From Risungbinella massiliensis (GTDB lineage Bacteria; Bacillota; Bacilli; Thermoactinomycetales; Thermoactinomycetaceae), in assembly GCF_000942395.1 (NCBI RefSeq), contig NZ_LN812103.1:1-64000 (forward strand): a stretch of DNA of 64,000 nt, in the 5' to 3' direction. This document shows positions 26,654-35,402 of this stretch, one piece after another. Both the position numbers and the translations under genes were made by a program. Under the pieces are notes generated by a model. It was not told the DNA's origin. It did no database searches and saw nothing but the letters and a program-made list of their open reading frames with translations. Every line of letters starts with the position of its first letter. Position 1 is the first letter of the stretch.

Positions 26654-27033
26654 TCGTTATAATCCTCCTTATATAGCAGTACTAGCATTTCGATCAATTC
26701 AGGGAGAGTAATGTCCAGCGCTTTACTATTTTCGATCGCTTCTGTAAGTTTTTCTTCAATTGTCTTTAGTCGTTTTTCCTTTAGTAACTCTTGGTTGTGT
26801 TCTGAAACAAATGAGCCTTTACCAACAATAGAATAAATAAAACCTTCTTTCTCGAGCTCAGCATATGCACGTTTTGTCGTAATTACACTGACTTGAATAT
26901 CCTTGGCAAGTTGACGAATCGATGGAAGGGCATCCCCTTCTGAGAGCTGACCAGTCAAAATAAGCTCTTTCACCTGCTTGATGATCTGCTCATAAATAGG
27001 TTCTTTTGAACCGTTTGATATCAATATTTGCAT
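26650..27033 (-). CDS. GntR-family repressor (YtrA-like)
   Basis: A 127-aa short GntR regulator with an N-terminal winged helix (LPSIRQLAKDIQVSVITTKRAYAELEKEGFI) and only a short helical C-terminus, the YtrA subfamily shape. It is first gene of the operon with the ABC ATPase and permease and probably autorepresses it through the palindrome at 27064-27092. AAGGAG lies about 10 nt before ATG. Confidence 0.86.
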   Translation of the reverse strand: MQILISNGSKEPIYEQIIKQVKELILTGQLSEGDALPSIRQLAKDIQVSVITTKRAYAELEKEGFIYSIVGKGSFVSEHNQELLKEKRLKTIEEKLTEAIENSKALDITLPELIEMLVLLYKEDYNE

Positions 27034-27063
27034 GAATGCAAACTCCTTAGTTAGAAATAGAAT

Positions 27064-27092
27064 ATATTGTATATATCCTATATATACAATAT
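27064..27092 (-). promoter_or_regulatory. Palindromic operator of the gntR-ABC operon
   Basis: ATATTGTATATA / TATATACAATAT with a 5-nt centre, about 31 nt before the gntR start. This is a perfect 12-bp inverted repeat of the type bound by YtrA-like GntR repressors. Confidence 0.65.
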
Positions 27093-27157
27093 ATACAACC
27101 CTGCGTTATGGTGTCAAGGTTATTTTTAAAATGTATATCCTTCTTCGTGGTGTCGGT

Positions 27158-27186
27158 TTGGAGAAGCCTTCTCCATTCGATATAAT
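27158..27186 (+). promoter_or_regulatory. tatD promoter
   Basis: TTGGAG-17 nt-TATAAT. The spacer begins with the palindrome GGAGAAG-C-CTTCTCC (27160-27174), which could bind a regulator. Confidence 0.55.
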
Positions 27187-27222
27187 AAAAAGGAGCAAAT
27201 ATGTAGGAGAGGTTGAACCCTC

Positions 27223-27993
27223 ATGTTATTTGATAGTCATGCACATTTAAATGATGAAAAGTTTCAAGAAGATCGGGAAGAGACGATTGCACGTGCTGGG
27301 GAAGCAGGAGTGTCGCGGATTCTCAATGTAGGTTTTAATCGGCAGACAATCCAAGAGACATTAGCATTAGTCGAAAAATATGATTTTATTTACGGAGCAG
27401 TCGGTTGGCATCCGCACGATGCAAAGGACTGTACCCCAGAAGATTTAGAGTGGATTCGGTCTCTTGCCGCAGAACATACTAAAATAGTAGCGCTTGGAGA
27501 GATGGGGCTTGATTACTATTGGGACAACTCTCCACATGAGGTACAAAAAGAAGTTTTCCGTAAGCAAATTCATATGGCCAAAGAGCTTGGGCTTCCTATT
27601 GTAATTCATGATCGGGATGCGCATGAAGATGTTCTCCAGATCTTGCAAGAGGAGAATGCAGCAGAAGTAGGAGGCGTCATGCACTGCTTTGCTGGAGACG
27701 AGAAGATGATGGAAGCGTGTCTTGCGATCAATTTTTACATCGGTCTAGGTGGACCAGTTACGTTTAAAAACGGCCATCTAGCCAAACAGATTGCCAAAAC
27801 TGTTCCAGCAGATCGGCTATTAATCGAGACGGACTGCCCTTACTTGGCTCCCCATCCGAACCGTGGTAAGCGCAATGAATCAGGTTATGTACGATTGGTA
27901 GCTGAGGAGATTGCTAGATTGCGTGAGTGTACCGTTGAAGAGATCGCCCAACTTACGATGGAAAATGCCAATCGTTTATTCCGGTTAAGTTAA
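27223..27993 (+). CDS. tatD: TatD-family metal-dependent deoxyribonuclease
   Basis: A 256-aa TIM-barrel hydrolase (yabD in B. subtilis). Metal ligands are visible in FDSHAHLND (N-terminus), GEMGLDYYW, PIVIHDRDAHED, MHCFAG and IETDCPYLAPHPNRG. GTAGGAGAGG lies before ATG. The gene follows metS in B. subtilis; here the GntR-ABC operon intervenes. yabE, normally next, is absent. Confidence 0.93.
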   Translation: MLFDSHAHLNDEKFQEDREETIARAGEAGVSRILNVGFNRQTIQETLALVEKYDFIYGAVGWHPHDAKDCTPEDLEWIRSLAAEHTKIVALGEMGLDYYWDNSPHEVQKEVFRKQIHMAKELGLPIVIHDRDAHEDVLQILQEENAAEVGGVMHCFAGDEKMMEACLAINFYIGLGGPVTFKNGHLAKQIAKTVPADRLLIETDCPYLAPHPNRGKRNESGYVRLVAEEIARLRECTVEEIAQLTMENANRLFRLS

Positions 27994-28064
27994 AGCGGCA
28001 TACACTATTATGATACGTTTTTATTAAATGTCTGTTATTTTTTTAATAGAAAGTGAGATTTTCG

Positions 28065-28631
28065 TTGCGATTTCAGAAAATGAGAGAAATAATTGTAGTA
28101 GAGGGAAAAAATGATACCAACGCCGTGAAACAAGCGGTAGATGCCGATACGATCGAAACCAATGGATCGGAAATTTCGGAGCGTACAATAGAAGAGATTC
28201 GGCGAGCTCATCAAAGTAGGGGTGTTATCGTCTTTACCGATCCTGATACTCCTGGTGAGCGAATCCGTCGTATTATTACGCGAGCTGTTCCGGAAGTAAA
28301 ACACGCTTTTTTGCCAAAACATCAAGCGCGGGGAAATCGGAAAATTGGAATTGAGCATGCCAGTTCTGAAGCAATCTTGGAAGCACTCGAACAAGTGAGA
28401 ACGGACTTTTCTAGTACTACTGATCCGCTTGAGATCCTCTCCTGGGATGAATATCTCGAAGTAGGTTTTAGTGGACAGGAGGATTCCCGAGAATTACGAG
28501 AGCGAGTAGCCGAGGAGCTTCGGATTGGGTATGCCAATGGGAAGCAATTCTACAAGCGTCTGCATGCACTACAGGTAACAAGAGATGAGCTAAAAGCAGC
28601 GATTGAGAAGGTAAAGGGGCAAATGAGTTGA
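28065..28631 (+). CDS. rnmV: Ribonuclease M5
   Basis: A 188-aa TOPRIM nuclease that matures 5S rRNA. The TOPRIM motifs are IIVVEGKND near the N-terminus and VIVFTDPDTPGE about 45 residues later, with KHQARGNRKIGIEHA after them. The start is uncertain: TTG 28065 has AAGTGAG 7 nt upstream, while ATG 28080 has no SD. The last codons overlap rsmA by 4 nt. Confidence 0.92.
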   Translation: MRFQKMREIIVVEGKNDTNAVKQAVDADTIETNGSEISERTIEEIRRAHQSRGVIVFTDPDTPGERIRRIITRAVPEVKHAFLPKHQARGNRKIGIEHASSEAILEALEQVRTDFSSTTDPLEILSWDEYLEVGFSGQEDSRELRERVAEELRIGYANGKQFYKRLHALQVTRDELKAAIEKVKGQMS

Positions 28632-29497
28632 AAAAACCAATCTCGCTAAGAACGAAGCAAGTATTAAAGGAACATGGCCTTGCGCTGAAAAAGAGCCTGG
28701 GACAGAACTTCCTGACGGATCTAAATGTCCTAGAAAACATTGTCGATGCTGCTCAGCTTACCGATCAATCTGGAGTAATTGAGATTGGACCTGGAATAGG
28801 AGCATTGACAGAACGCTTGGCACAACAAGCCAAAAAAGTAGTGGCCGTCGAGATCGACCAGCGATTGTTACCTGTGTTAAAAAGGCACTTTGAGGAAGAT
28901 GCCAATGTGACGATTCTCCATGGAGATGCGATGCAGGTCGATTTTCACCAATTGATCACAGACCAATTTGCAGATTGTGATAAGGTTCACGTGGTAGCGA
29001 ACTTACCTTATTACATTACTACTCCTATCTTAGCGAGACTCCTAGAGGAGAAGTATCCACTTCATAATATCGTCATCATGATACAAAAAGAAGTAGCAGA
29101 GCGAATTGTAGCAAATCCTGGGAAGAAAGACTTTGGAGCGCTCTCTGTGTTAGCCCAATATTATGCAGACGTTTCATGGGTGACAAAAGTACCAAGTCAT
29201 GTTTTTGTCCCACAACCCAAAGTAGATTCAGCGGTGATACGACTAGACATTCGTCAAGAGCCCGCCGTAATGGTAGAAAGTGAAAAACGTTTCTTTCAAA
29301 TTGTACGAGCATCCTTTGCGCAACGTCGCAAAACGTTATCGAACGCATTAGGCTCTCAAGTACTGCAAGATCGGTCCAAAGCAGAAGTTAATGAGTTGTT
29401 ACTCGAAGCAGGTGTTGAACCATCACGTAGAGGAGAGACCCTAACGCTCGAGGAGTTTGCCAAGATTGCAGATCTGTCTCTTCGTTCTAAAACGTAA
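28628..29497 (+). CDS. rsmA: 16S rRNA dimethyladenosine transferase
   Basis: A 289-aa SAM-dependent enzyme (KsgA) dimethylating A1518/A1519. The N-terminal KKSLGQNFL motif, SAM loop EIGPGIGALTERL and catalytic NLPYYITTPI are present. TTG 28628 has AAGGGG about 8 nt upstream and overlaps the rnmV stop, so it is translationally coupled. Confidence 0.95.
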   Translation: MKKPISLRTKQVLKEHGLALKKSLGQNFLTDLNVLENIVDAAQLTDQSGVIEIGPGIGALTERLAQQAKKVVAVEIDQRLLPVLKRHFEEDANVTILHGDAMQVDFHQLITDQFADCDKVHVVANLPYYITTPILARLLEEKYPLHNIVIMIQKEVAERIVANPGKKDFGALSVLAQYYADVSWVTKVPSHVFVPQPKVDSAVIRLDIRQEPAVMVESEKRFFQIVRASFAQRRKTLSNALGSQVLQDRSKAEVNELLLEAGVEPSRRGETLTLEEFAKIADLSLRSKT

Positions 29498-29527
29498 AGC
29501 ATCAAACGCCATCTGCTAAAGCAGCAG

Positions 29528-29606
29528 AAGCATTTGAAAAAACGAACAATAGAATCAGGTGTGTTGATAAGATTAGGTGCTGATTTTTAGTCTGAAATGC
29601 TTTTTT
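29528..29606 (+). terminator. Nested terminator structure after rsmA
   Basis: Outer stem AAGCATTT / AAATGCTT followed by TTTTTT encloses an inner hairpin AATCAG / CTGATT with its own T run (29553-29588). The remaining gap to 29772 has a weak hairpin AATATTC / GAATATT and no gene; yabG, expected here from B. subtilis, is missing. Confidence 0.65.
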
Positions 29607-29772
29607 ACCGTTGATGGAGCGGCCTTTCCGCTTCTTCATAAAGTTCCATCTACATGGAAGCAAAAATCATGCCCCAAGCTAAAAATCAATATTCCTGAGA
29701 ACTGAATATTGTAGCGCCCCTATCTGATACTAGAAATGGTGTTGCAGCACAAAAAAGAAGGGTGGAATACCT

Positions 29773-30246
29773 GTGAGATTTTATCATCCTCGCAAGGGAA
29801 GTTGTAGTCTCGAAGATGTGCTGACTCAAATTCGTGATTATGTGCAGGAAGTATCGAGTGCTGAGTATAAGGTGATGATTGGAACCGATTCCCAGACTAG
29901 GACGAGAGAAACCACGTTTGTGACCGCGATTATCATTCAACGTATCGGAAAAGGAGCGCTCTTTTTTTATCGAAAAAAGCGTCATAAGGCAATGAAAGAC
30001 TTACGCTACCGTATTTATCGGGAAACGGAATATAGCTTAGAAGTGGTAGAAAAACTGAAGCAACAAGGTTTCTTTCGATTTATACAGGATCTTCCGATGG
30101 AGATTCACTTAGATGTTGGCCAACAAGGAGAAACACGTAAGTTGATCCAAGAAGTGGTAGGATGGGTAACCGCTGTCGGGTACGAGGCAAAGATCAAGCC
30201 AGATTCTTATGCAGCAAGTGCAGTTGCTGATCGATTTACAAGATAA
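29773..30246 (+). CDS. RNase H-like DUF458 protein (YkuK family)
   Basis: A 157-aa protein with the ribonuclease H-like pattern: MIGTDSQTR with the first Asp, EIHLDVGQQGETRKLI, and KPDSYAASAVADRFT near the end. The biochemical role of the family is not established. GTG 29773 has AGGGTGG 7 nt upstream. It occupies the slot between rsmA and veg that holds the sporulation protease gene yabG in B. subtilis. Confidence 0.8.
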   Translation: MRFYHPRKGSCSLEDVLTQIRDYVQEVSSAEYKVMIGTDSQTRTRETTFVTAIIIQRIGKGALFFYRKKRHKAMKDLRYRIYRETEYSLEVVEKLKQQGFFRFIQDLPMEIHLDVGQQGETRKLIQEVVGWVTAVGYEAKIKPDSYAASAVADRFTR

Positions 30247-30253
30247 AAACCCA

Positions 30254-30320
30254 TTGACAATCAACTTAGACCACTGCTATAATACTTGTCTTTGACTTCT
30301 AAGCCTGTCTATGTTAGAAT
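30254..30320 (+). promoter_or_regulatory. Tandem veg promoters
   Basis: P1: TTGACA-18 nt-TATAAT (30254-30283). P2: TTGACT-17 nt-TAGAAT (30292-30320). Tandem strong sigma-A promoters are also known for B. subtilis veg. Confidence 0.85.
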
Positions 30321-30345
30321 GTGTTACAGGTGAGGTGGTCGTATT

Positions 30346-30636
30346 ATGGGCAAAAATGCGCTATCTGAAATTAAGCTAACATTAGATGGCTACATTGGAC
30401 AAAAAATTCGCTTGAAAGCGAACAGTGGGCGCCGAAAGACCATTGAACGAACGGGGGTACTCGAAGAGACATATCCCTCTGTTTTTATTGTGAAATTGGA
30501 TGAGGAACAACACGCTTTTAAACGCGTTTCATACAGTTATGCGGATATCTTGACCGAATCAGTAGAACTGAACGTTTTTGATAACAACGATCAGTTAGTA
30601 CCGGTTCGTTATGTGAGAGAGTCCGAACAAATTTAA
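30346..30636 (+). CDS. veg: Veg protein
   Basis: A 96-aa Veg-family protein, with an Sm-like beta-barrel core ([21 protein letters not shown]) and the conserved [16 protein letters not shown] segment. In B. subtilis Veg is abundant in growing cells and influences biofilm gene expression through SinR. SD AGGTGAGG lies before ATG. It has tandem strong promoters and its own terminator. Confidence 0.93.
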   Translation: MGKNALSEIKLTLDGYIGQKIRLKANSGRRKTIERTGVLEETYPSVFIVKLDEEQHAFKRVSYSYADILTESVELNVFDNNDQLVPVRYVRESEQI

Positions 30637-30673
30637 AAAATAGAGCACACTTTAGAGTGTGTTCTATTTTTTT
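30637..30673 (+). terminator. Terminator after veg
   Basis: Stem AAAATAGAGCACAC / GTGTGTTCTATTTT with a short loop and seven T. Confidence 0.9.
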
Positions 30674-30676
30674 ATG

Positions 30677-30705
30677 GGATCAGATGTAGTTAATTGTACA
30701 TACTA
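30677..30705 (+). promoter_or_regulatory. Sigma-G-like promoter for sspF
   Basis: CATACTA (30699-30705) fits the sigma-G -10 pattern CATNNTA. GGATC 17 nt upstream is a 4-of-5 match to GHATR. Confidence 0.45.
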
Positions 30706-30746
30706 TGGTTACCCTGAACCCTTATCCTTGAATGGAGGGCGATGAA

Positions 30747-30926
30747 ATGACCCGTCGTAAAGGTGTCATGTCAGAATCCTTTAAGGTCGAGTTGGCCAAG
30801 GAACTCGGGTTTTATGATGTTGTCCAGCAGGAAGGCTGGGGAGGAATTAAAGCACGAGATGCAGGAAATATGGTCAAACGAGCGATCCAGATTGCACAGG
30901 AGCAACTGGTACAGCAACGAAAATAA
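30747..30926 (+). CDS. sspF: Small acid-soluble spore protein F type
   Basis: A 59-aa DNA-binding spore protein of the alpha/beta type. [20 protein letters not shown] and [12 protein letters not shown] match B. subtilis SspF. ATG 30747 has GGAGGG 7 nt upstream; the in-frame ATG at 30732 lacks one. It should be made in the forespore. Confidence 0.93.
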   Translation: MTRRKGVMSESFKVELAKELGFYDVVQQEGWGGIKARDAGNMVKRAIQIAQEQLVQQRK

Positions 30927-30947
30927 AGTTCAAGAGCAAGTCAGGGT

Positions 30948-30978
30948 AAAAGCTGAGAGGTTCTCCTCTCGGCTTTTT
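30948..30978 (+). terminator. Terminator after sspF
   Basis: Stem AAAGCTGAGAGG / CCTCTCGGCTTT, TTCT loop and T run. Confidence 0.9.
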
Positions 30979-31027
30979 TATGTGTATCTCTTTTGTGACG
31001 GTCGTAATCCAAAGCCCATATGTCATA

Positions 31028-31085
31028 AGTCGCATGCAAACGCAAAACCTCTGAATGGGGTACATTTATGCAACATACGCTATAT
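31028..31085 (+). repeat. MITE-like repeat, truncated copy 3
   Basis: AGTCGCAT, AAAACCTCTG, ATTTATGCAACATACGCTAT match the right-hand part of copies 1 and 2 in the same order. The left half is missing. It lies in the 339-bp sspF-ispE gap, which otherwise shows only the sspF terminator and an AT-rich stretch before ispE. Confidence 0.55.
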
Positions 31086-31265
31086 GCTTTTGCCTATTTC
31101 CTGTTGGTGATACAATAGAAACAAACTTTTGCACGATAACGGAAAAGCTTGTAGTTTGTTGCGAGAAACCGGTCCGTCTATTTCCCTGTTACCAAAAAAC
31201 AGAGGTGGTGTGAGCTAGAGTGATTGCAGCAATCTGGATAAGAGAGTCCGGAGGAGGGGATAAAT

Positions 31266-32144
31266 GTGTACACGTCTGAGAAGGCGCCTGCTAAGATTAA
31301 TTTAACTTTGGATGCATTGAGAAAAAGACCAGATGGGTATCATGATCTAGAAATGGTGATGACGACGGTCGATCTTTATGATCGTATTGATCTTACGAGT
31401 ATAGATGGGACAAGCATTCAGTTAGATAGTAGTTCTGGCCTAGTTCCACAAGATGAGCGGAACTTAGCTTACTTAGCTGCAAGGATCCTACGCGAAAAGA
31501 CAGGGGTCCGAAAAGGAGTACATATACGGATTGAAAAGAATATACCCGTAGCAGCGGGGCTAGCTGGAGGAAGTAGTGATGCGGCGGCTACTTTACGCGG
31601 GTTGAATCGCTTGTGGAAATTAGGACTCTCCTTAGAAGAGTTGGCCCAGATCGGAGCTGAAATTGGGTCAGATGTCCCATTTTGTGTATATAGTAACACT
31701 GCAATCGCTAGAGGGCGTGGGGAAGTTTTAGAGCCAATACCTGCACCACCAAAATGTTGGGTCGTTTTGGCAAAGCCATCACAAGGTATCTCCACTGCTG
31801 ATGTATTTGGCCGTCTGCGAGTGGATCAGATCGAACAACATCCATCTACGTCTCATATGGTGGATGCATTAAAAAAACAAGATCTAAAAGCAGTGATTGG
31901 ATCTATGGGCAATGTATTGGAACCAGTTACAATGGCTATGCATAAAGAAGTTTCTCGTCTCAAAGAGAAGATGCATTTATTTGGTGCAAGTGGTGTATTA
32001 ATGTCGGGTAGCGGTCCAACAGTATTTGGAATTGTCCCCAAAGAATCGAGAGCCAAACGAATAGTAAATAGTTTAAAAGGATTTTGTGAGCAAGTATATG
32101 CTGTCCGAATGTTGGGGGTACACCGATCTAGTTTGCTTGATTAA
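31266..32144 (+). CDS. ispE: 4-diphosphocytidyl-2-C-methyl-D-erythritol kinase
   Basis: A 292-aa GHMP kinase of the MEP isoprenoid pathway. [22 protein letters not shown] holds the catalytic Lys and His region, [21 protein letters not shown] the ATP loop, and [11 protein letters not shown] the third motif. GTG 31266 follows GGAGGGG by 6 nt. Order sspF-ispE-purR is as in B. subtilis. Confidence 0.94.
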   Translation: MYTSEKAPAKINLTLDALRKRPDGYHDLEMVMTTVDLYDRIDLTSIDGTSIQLDSSSGLVPQDERNLAYLAARILREKTGVRKGVHIRIEKNIPVAAGLAGGSSDAAATLRGLNRLWKLGLSLEELAQIGAEIGSDVPFCVYSNTAIARGRGEVLEPIPAPPKCWVVLAKPSQGISTADVFGRLRVDQIEQHPSTSHMVDALKKQDLKAVIGSMGNVLEPVTMAMHKEVSRLKEKMHLFGASGVLMSGSGPTVFGIVPKESRAKRIVNSLKGFCEQVYAVRMLGVHRSSLLD

Positions 32145-32170
32145 ATACGTACAATTTGATATATTTTAGT

Positions 32171-32186
32171 TATAATATTCGGTTTT
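32171..32186 (+). promoter_or_regulatory. Possible PurBox at the purR promoter
   Basis: TATAAT (32171-32176) overlaps AATATTCGGTTTT (32174-32186). Its reverse complement AAAACCGAATATT matches the PurBox AWWWCCGAACWWT at 12 of 13 positions. No second box at the usual spacing is evident. Confidence 0.4.
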
Positions 32187-32199
32187 ATGGAGGAAGATG

Positions 32200-33039
32200 A
32201 TGGAAAAATGGAAGCGGAGTGCACGGATGGTAGATATGACACAGCGACTATTGGATCATCCATATACCTTACTTCCACTTACTACATTTGCTAAGCGCTA
32301 TCAGGCTGCTAAGTCTTCTATTAGCGAAGATCTTGCCATTATTAACGAAGTGTTAGCAAATGATGGAAGCGGTATGATTGAAACGGTTGCTGGAGCTGCT
32401 GGGGGAGTACGTTACATCCCGTTTTATAAAGAAGAACGTGTGGAGACGGTGTTGGATGAGATCTGTGAAGAGCTTTCCAACCCTGTAAGAATTCTTCCTG
32501 GTGGTTTTCTGTATATGTCTGATTTGCTAGGAAAACCTCAACTGATGCGTCGTATTGGAAAAGTGTGGGCAACGGTCTTTCAAGGTCAAAAAATCGATGC
32601 GATTGTAACCGTAGAGACAAAAGGAATTCCGCTGGCACATGCAGCTGCTAGCTTTTTACAAGTACCCGTTGTCATTGTTCGCTATGATACTCGGGTGACA
32701 GAAGGTTCCGTTGTGACGGTTAATACGGTTTCGGGTTCTAGCCGACGAATGAAACAGCTCTCTTTGGCAAAACGCAGTCTACCTGAAGGATCACGAGTAG
32801 TGATTATTGATGATTTTATGCGTGCTGGTGGAACGGTGAAAGGAATGCAAGAGCTTTTAAAAGAGTTTGATGCTGAAGTGGTAGGAGTAGGAGTATTAGC
32901 AGATGCGAAGTCAGAAGTTCGTCTTGTAAGGGATTATGTCTCATTAGTCTCGGTACTCGAAATTAACGAAGAAGCTAAAACGATTGTTGTAGATCGTGGA
33001 AATGCACTTCTAAAAGAAGAGGTGGAAATGCCCAAATGA
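32200..33039 (+). CDS. purR: Purine operon repressor PurR
   Basis: A 279-aa repressor with an N-terminal winged helix (about 1-75) and a PRTase-like domain that binds PRPP, with motif VVIIDDFMRAGGT (about 198-210). It represses purine synthesis genes when PRPP is low. ATG 32200 is chosen (GGAGGA 5 nt upstream); ATG 32197 is adjacent. It overlaps ridA by 4 nt. Confidence 0.95.
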   Translation: MEKWKRSARMVDMTQRLLDHPYTLLPLTTFAKRYQAAKSSISEDLAIINEVLANDGSGMIETVAGAAGGVRYIPFYKEERVETVLDEICEELSNPVRILPGGFLYMSDLLGKPQLMRRIGKVWATVFQGQKIDAIVTVETKGIPLAHAAASFLQVPVVIVRYDTRVTEGSVVTVNTVSGSSRRMKQLSLAKRSLPEGSRVVIIDDFMRAGGTVKGMQELLKEFDAEVVGVGVLADAKSEVRLVRDYVSLVSVLEINEEAKTIVVDRGNALLKEEVEMPK

Positions 33040-33413
33040 AAAAGGTTGATACACAAAAAGCGCCAGCTGCAATTGGAGCTTATTCACAAGCAATAGAAAT
33101 AGATGGATGGATCTTCACCTCTGGACAAATCCCACTACTAGCAGATGGAACATTATCAGGGGAGAGTATTGAGATTCAAACTCATCAGGTACTCCGCAAT
33201 GTCCACGAAGTCCTGAGAGAAGCAGGTGCAGATTTATGCGATGTAATCAAAACGACTCTCTTTATTCAAGATATGAGCCAGTTTGCTACGATTAATCAGA
33301 TCTATAGCGAGTATTTTGGGCATCATGCTCCGGCACGTTCTTGTGTAGAGGTCTCCCGACTACCGAAAGATGTGCTGATTGAGATGGAAGTTATAGCAAA
33401 AGTAAAAAAATAA
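33036..33413 (+). CDS. ridA: RidA family reactive-intermediate deaminase (YabJ)
   Basis: A 125-aa trimeric YjgF/YER057c/UK114 protein that hydrolyses 2-aminoacrylate-type imines. [22 protein letters not shown], the Arg in [25 protein letters not shown] and the final EVIAKV identify it. It is translationally coupled to purR through ATGA. Confidence 0.95.
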   Translation: MKKVDTQKAPAAIGAYSQAIEIDGWIFTSGQIPLLADGTLSGESIEIQTHQVLRNVHEVLREAGADLCDVIKTTLFIQDMSQFATINQIYSEYFGHHAPARSCVEVSRLPKDVLIEMEVIAKVKK

Positions 33414-33442
33414 GAAAAACTTTTTATCCTTCCCATTTTTTA

Positions 33443-33470
33443 GCAGGAAAAACCTCCCAATTACCGAATA
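33443..33470 (+). promoter_or_regulatory. Sigma-H promoter of spoVG
   Basis: GCAGGAAAAA followed about 10 nt later by ACCGAATA fits the sigma-H pattern (RNAGGAWWW, RNNGAAT). The B. subtilis spoVG promoter is the model sigma-H promoter. Confidence 0.75.
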
Positions 33471-33510
33471 TATCTTACATGTCATCTTTGGAAATAGGTG
33501 GTGTATTGGG

Positions 33511-33810
33511 ATGGAAATTACAGATGTAAGATTACGGAAAGTAAATCGTGAAGGAAGAATGAGAGCAATTTGCTCCATCACATTAGACGGAGAATTTGTT
33601 ATTCACGACATTCGCGTAATCGATGGAAATAATGGAATGTTTGTCGCAATGCCAAGTAAGCGAACTCCTGATGGAGAGTTTCGAGATATTGCCCATCCGA
33701 TCTCCCCGTCCAGCCGTGAGAAAATTGAGACTGCTGTCCTTGAAAAATATTATCTAATGGATGACGAAGAAGAATTTGTAGCAGTTACGGAGCAAACTGC
33801 TTCCGTATAA
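33511..33810 (+). CDS. spoVG: Septation regulator SpoVG
   Basis: A 99-aa nucleic-acid-binding regulator. [20 protein letters not shown] at the start and [19 protein letters not shown] in the middle are family hallmarks. AGGTGGTG lies before ATG. It is preceded by a sigma-H promoter and followed by structured terminators. Confidence 0.96.
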   Translation: MEITDVRLRKVNREGRMRAICSITLDGEFVIHDIRVIDGNNGMFVAMPSKRTPDGEFRDIAHPISPSSREKIETAVLEKYYLMDDEEEFVAVTEQTASV

Positions 33811-33843
33811 CCAAAACCAACTTAACTCCTCCAGTAATAACAC

Positions 33844-33915
33844 AAACACCATGATGCACCTCTTCTTTTGCTACCGCAGCTAGAGCAAAAGGTAGAACCC
33901 GCAGATGGTGTTTTT
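33844..33915 (+). other. Branched hairpin in the spoVG 3' region
   Basis: AAACACCAT / ATGGTGTTT, with a T run after it, encloses an inner stem CTTTTGCT / AGCAAAAG. It looks like a terminator stem with an inserted hairpin. Confidence 0.5.
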
Positions 33916-33927
33916 GTTTTGATATAG

Positions 33928-33965
33928 AAAAAAGGGCGTTCTACTATTAGAACGCCCTTTTTATT
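33928..33965. terminator. Terminator between spoVG and the convergent padR operon
   Basis: Perfect stem AAAAAGGGCGTTCT / AGAACGCCCTTTTT with a 6-nt loop. Confidence 0.92.
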
Positions 33966-33987
33966 TAAACCCATTTTTAAATCAAAA

Positions 33988-34749
33988 CTACTTTTTCTGA
34001 TTATGGTATGACAACATCTTAAATTGGATGATAAGGAAAAGAAGAAAGCCGATTAATGTAAATAACGAGGATAATAATAACTTTGTTTCATATTGGACTG
34101 GTAATAAGTCTGTGATGATAGTGGGTGAATATACAATAATGGGAAGGATTATAGAAACCCAAGTTTTACTCCAAATGGAGATAGTTATAAGAATAACTGC
34201 GGCGATAACTGCTACGATCATTCTCCCTGCAAATGTATCTAGTTGAAATAAAGATGTACCGTAATTGCGATCTAATAAGATTACTCCGATAAACATAGAC
34301 AAAGATAGAAAGGCTATCCCAAAATAAATGCTGTACTGTGTTATTTTAGATAGGTTTGTCTTTGCTAGATGCTGGAATGATACTTTGATGACCCCTAACA
34401 TAAACAAGCAGATGAATGGATATCCTATGATGTCATACAAAGAATAACCGATGGTATTGTTGATTGCATCACCCAAGAGTACATAAGCAAAAACTCCGAT
34501 TATGAATACAGGCAGTAATTTTAACCAGCCTTTATAATCGGTTCTCAACTCTTTTGATATATGTTCCATATAATGTTGTGGTGATTCGCCAATGATATGA
34601 CTCACACTCTTTCCATTCTTTTCAGCTTCCCATAAATGGTCTTTTAATTCTTCGACGATTCCTTCGATCTCATCGGTTTTTTTACCGCTTGAAAATAGAT
34701 ATAATCTCAGATTTTCCAAAAACTCTTCACTTTCAGTGGATAGTTTCAT
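33988..34749 (-). CDS. HAAS-domain membrane protein
   Basis: The 253-aa product has an N-terminal cytoplasmic HAAS/DUF1700-type helical domain (about 1-70, LRLYLFSSGKKTDEIEGIVEELKDHL) followed by about six membrane segments. Such proteins are regularly paired with PadR regulators. The ATG directly abuts the padR stop codon with GGAGG inside the end of padR, so the two are translated as one unit. Function unknown. Confidence 0.75.
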   Translation of the reverse strand: MKLSTESEEFLENLRLYLFSSGKKTDEIEGIVEELKDHLWEAEKNGKSVSHIIGESPQHYMEHISKELRTDYKGWLKLLPVFIIGVFAYVLLGDAINNTIGYSLYDIIGYPFICLFMLGVIKVSFQHLAKTNLSKITQYSIYFGIAFLSLSMFIGVILLDRNYGTSLFQLDTFAGRMIVAVIAAVILITISIWSKTWVSIILPIIVYSPTIITDLLPVQYETKLLLSSLFTLIGFLLFLIIQFKMLSYHNQKK

Positions 34750-35070
34750 TTATTTTTCCTCCAGAAGCTTGGATACACTGTCAGATAGTGTGTTCCAACG
34801 TTTTTTAAAATTTGTAAGTTCCTCGAATCCTTTAGCTGTTAAAGTATAATACTTGCGTTTTGGACCAGATGGAGATGCAATCAAAGTTGTTGTAACAAGA
34901 TTTTCTTTCTTCATACGAAGAAGTAATGGATAAATACTTCCTTCACTTACCATCGTAAATCCATTGGACTCTAATTTTTGAATCATTTCGTATCCGTAGG
35001 TTTCCCCTTTTGAAATAACCGCTAGTAAGCAACCTTCTAATACTCCTTTTATCATCTGGCTTGAAGACAT
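34750..35070 (-). CDS. PadR-family transcriptional regulator
   Basis: A 106-aa winged-helix PadR protein of the short class (YGYEMIQKLES, SEGSIYPLLLRMKKENLV, RKYYTLTAKG). It probably autoregulates the padR-HAAS operon through the palindromes upstream. GGAGGTTCTCA precedes ATG. Confidence 0.88.
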   Translation of the reverse strand: MSSSQMIKGVLEGCLLAVISKGETYGYEMIQKLESNGFTMVSEGSIYPLLLRMKKENLVTTTLIASPSGPKRKYYTLTAKGFEELTNFKKRWNTLSDSVSKLLEEK

Positions 35071-35099
35071 TGAGAACCTCCATTTTGGAAACGTAACAA

Positions 35100-35168
35100 A
35101 CTATATTGTAAAGCAAGATAGTTGATGAAAAATATTGCATTACAAAAGGGTAACTTGCAATGCAATAT
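35100..35168 (-). promoter_or_regulatory. Palindromes upstream of padR
   Basis: ACTAT...ATAGT (35100-35122) and a perfect ATATTGCATT / AATGCAATAT repeat (35132-35168) lie 30-100 nt before the padR start. They are likely operators of the PadR protein, or its promoter region. The rest of the 332-bp gap (35177-35260) shows nothing. Confidence 0.45.
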
Positions 35169-35260
35169 AGTATCATGGTAACAAAAGTGAAAATAAATTA
35201 CAACATATGATGATCTAGCAAAAAGAATTGCGAAGAACGAAAAGATGTCACATAAAAATA

Positions 35261-35400
35261 TTCAAATAAAATGTATCCATCGTATAATGTAGCTACCCTA
35301 CAGCATGGTAGAGAAGGCCTTACTTAAAGTGTTTTCTACCATGCTGTAGGGGTACGTCTAGCCTCTCAGCATGAAATTTCATTAGAAGGGTTGTGCTGAG
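35261..35400 (+). promoter_or_regulatory. Cassette B1: promoter and structured leader
   Basis: TTCAAA-16 nt-TATAAT (35261-35288), then P1, a perfect 16-17-bp hairpin CCCTACAGCATGGTAG / CTACCATGCTGTAGGG (35296-35351). GTCTAGC (35356-35362) follows, then P3 TCTCAGCA / TGCTGAGA (from 35364 to 35401) with the SD AGAAGGG in its loop. The loop also holds the palindrome ATGAAATTTCAT and a four-codon frame ATG AAA TTT CAT TAG. Confidence 0.75.
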
Positions 35401-35402
35401 AA

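Noticed and set aside
30763-31110. A 115-codon frame overlapping sspF.
   Set aside because: It is an alternative reading of sspF, its terminator and the truncated repeat.
35296-35351. The long P1 hairpins of the type B leaders could be read as terminators of upstream genes.
   Set aside because: They are followed by GGGGTACG rather than a T run and lie just after a -10 element, so they belong to the 5' leader.
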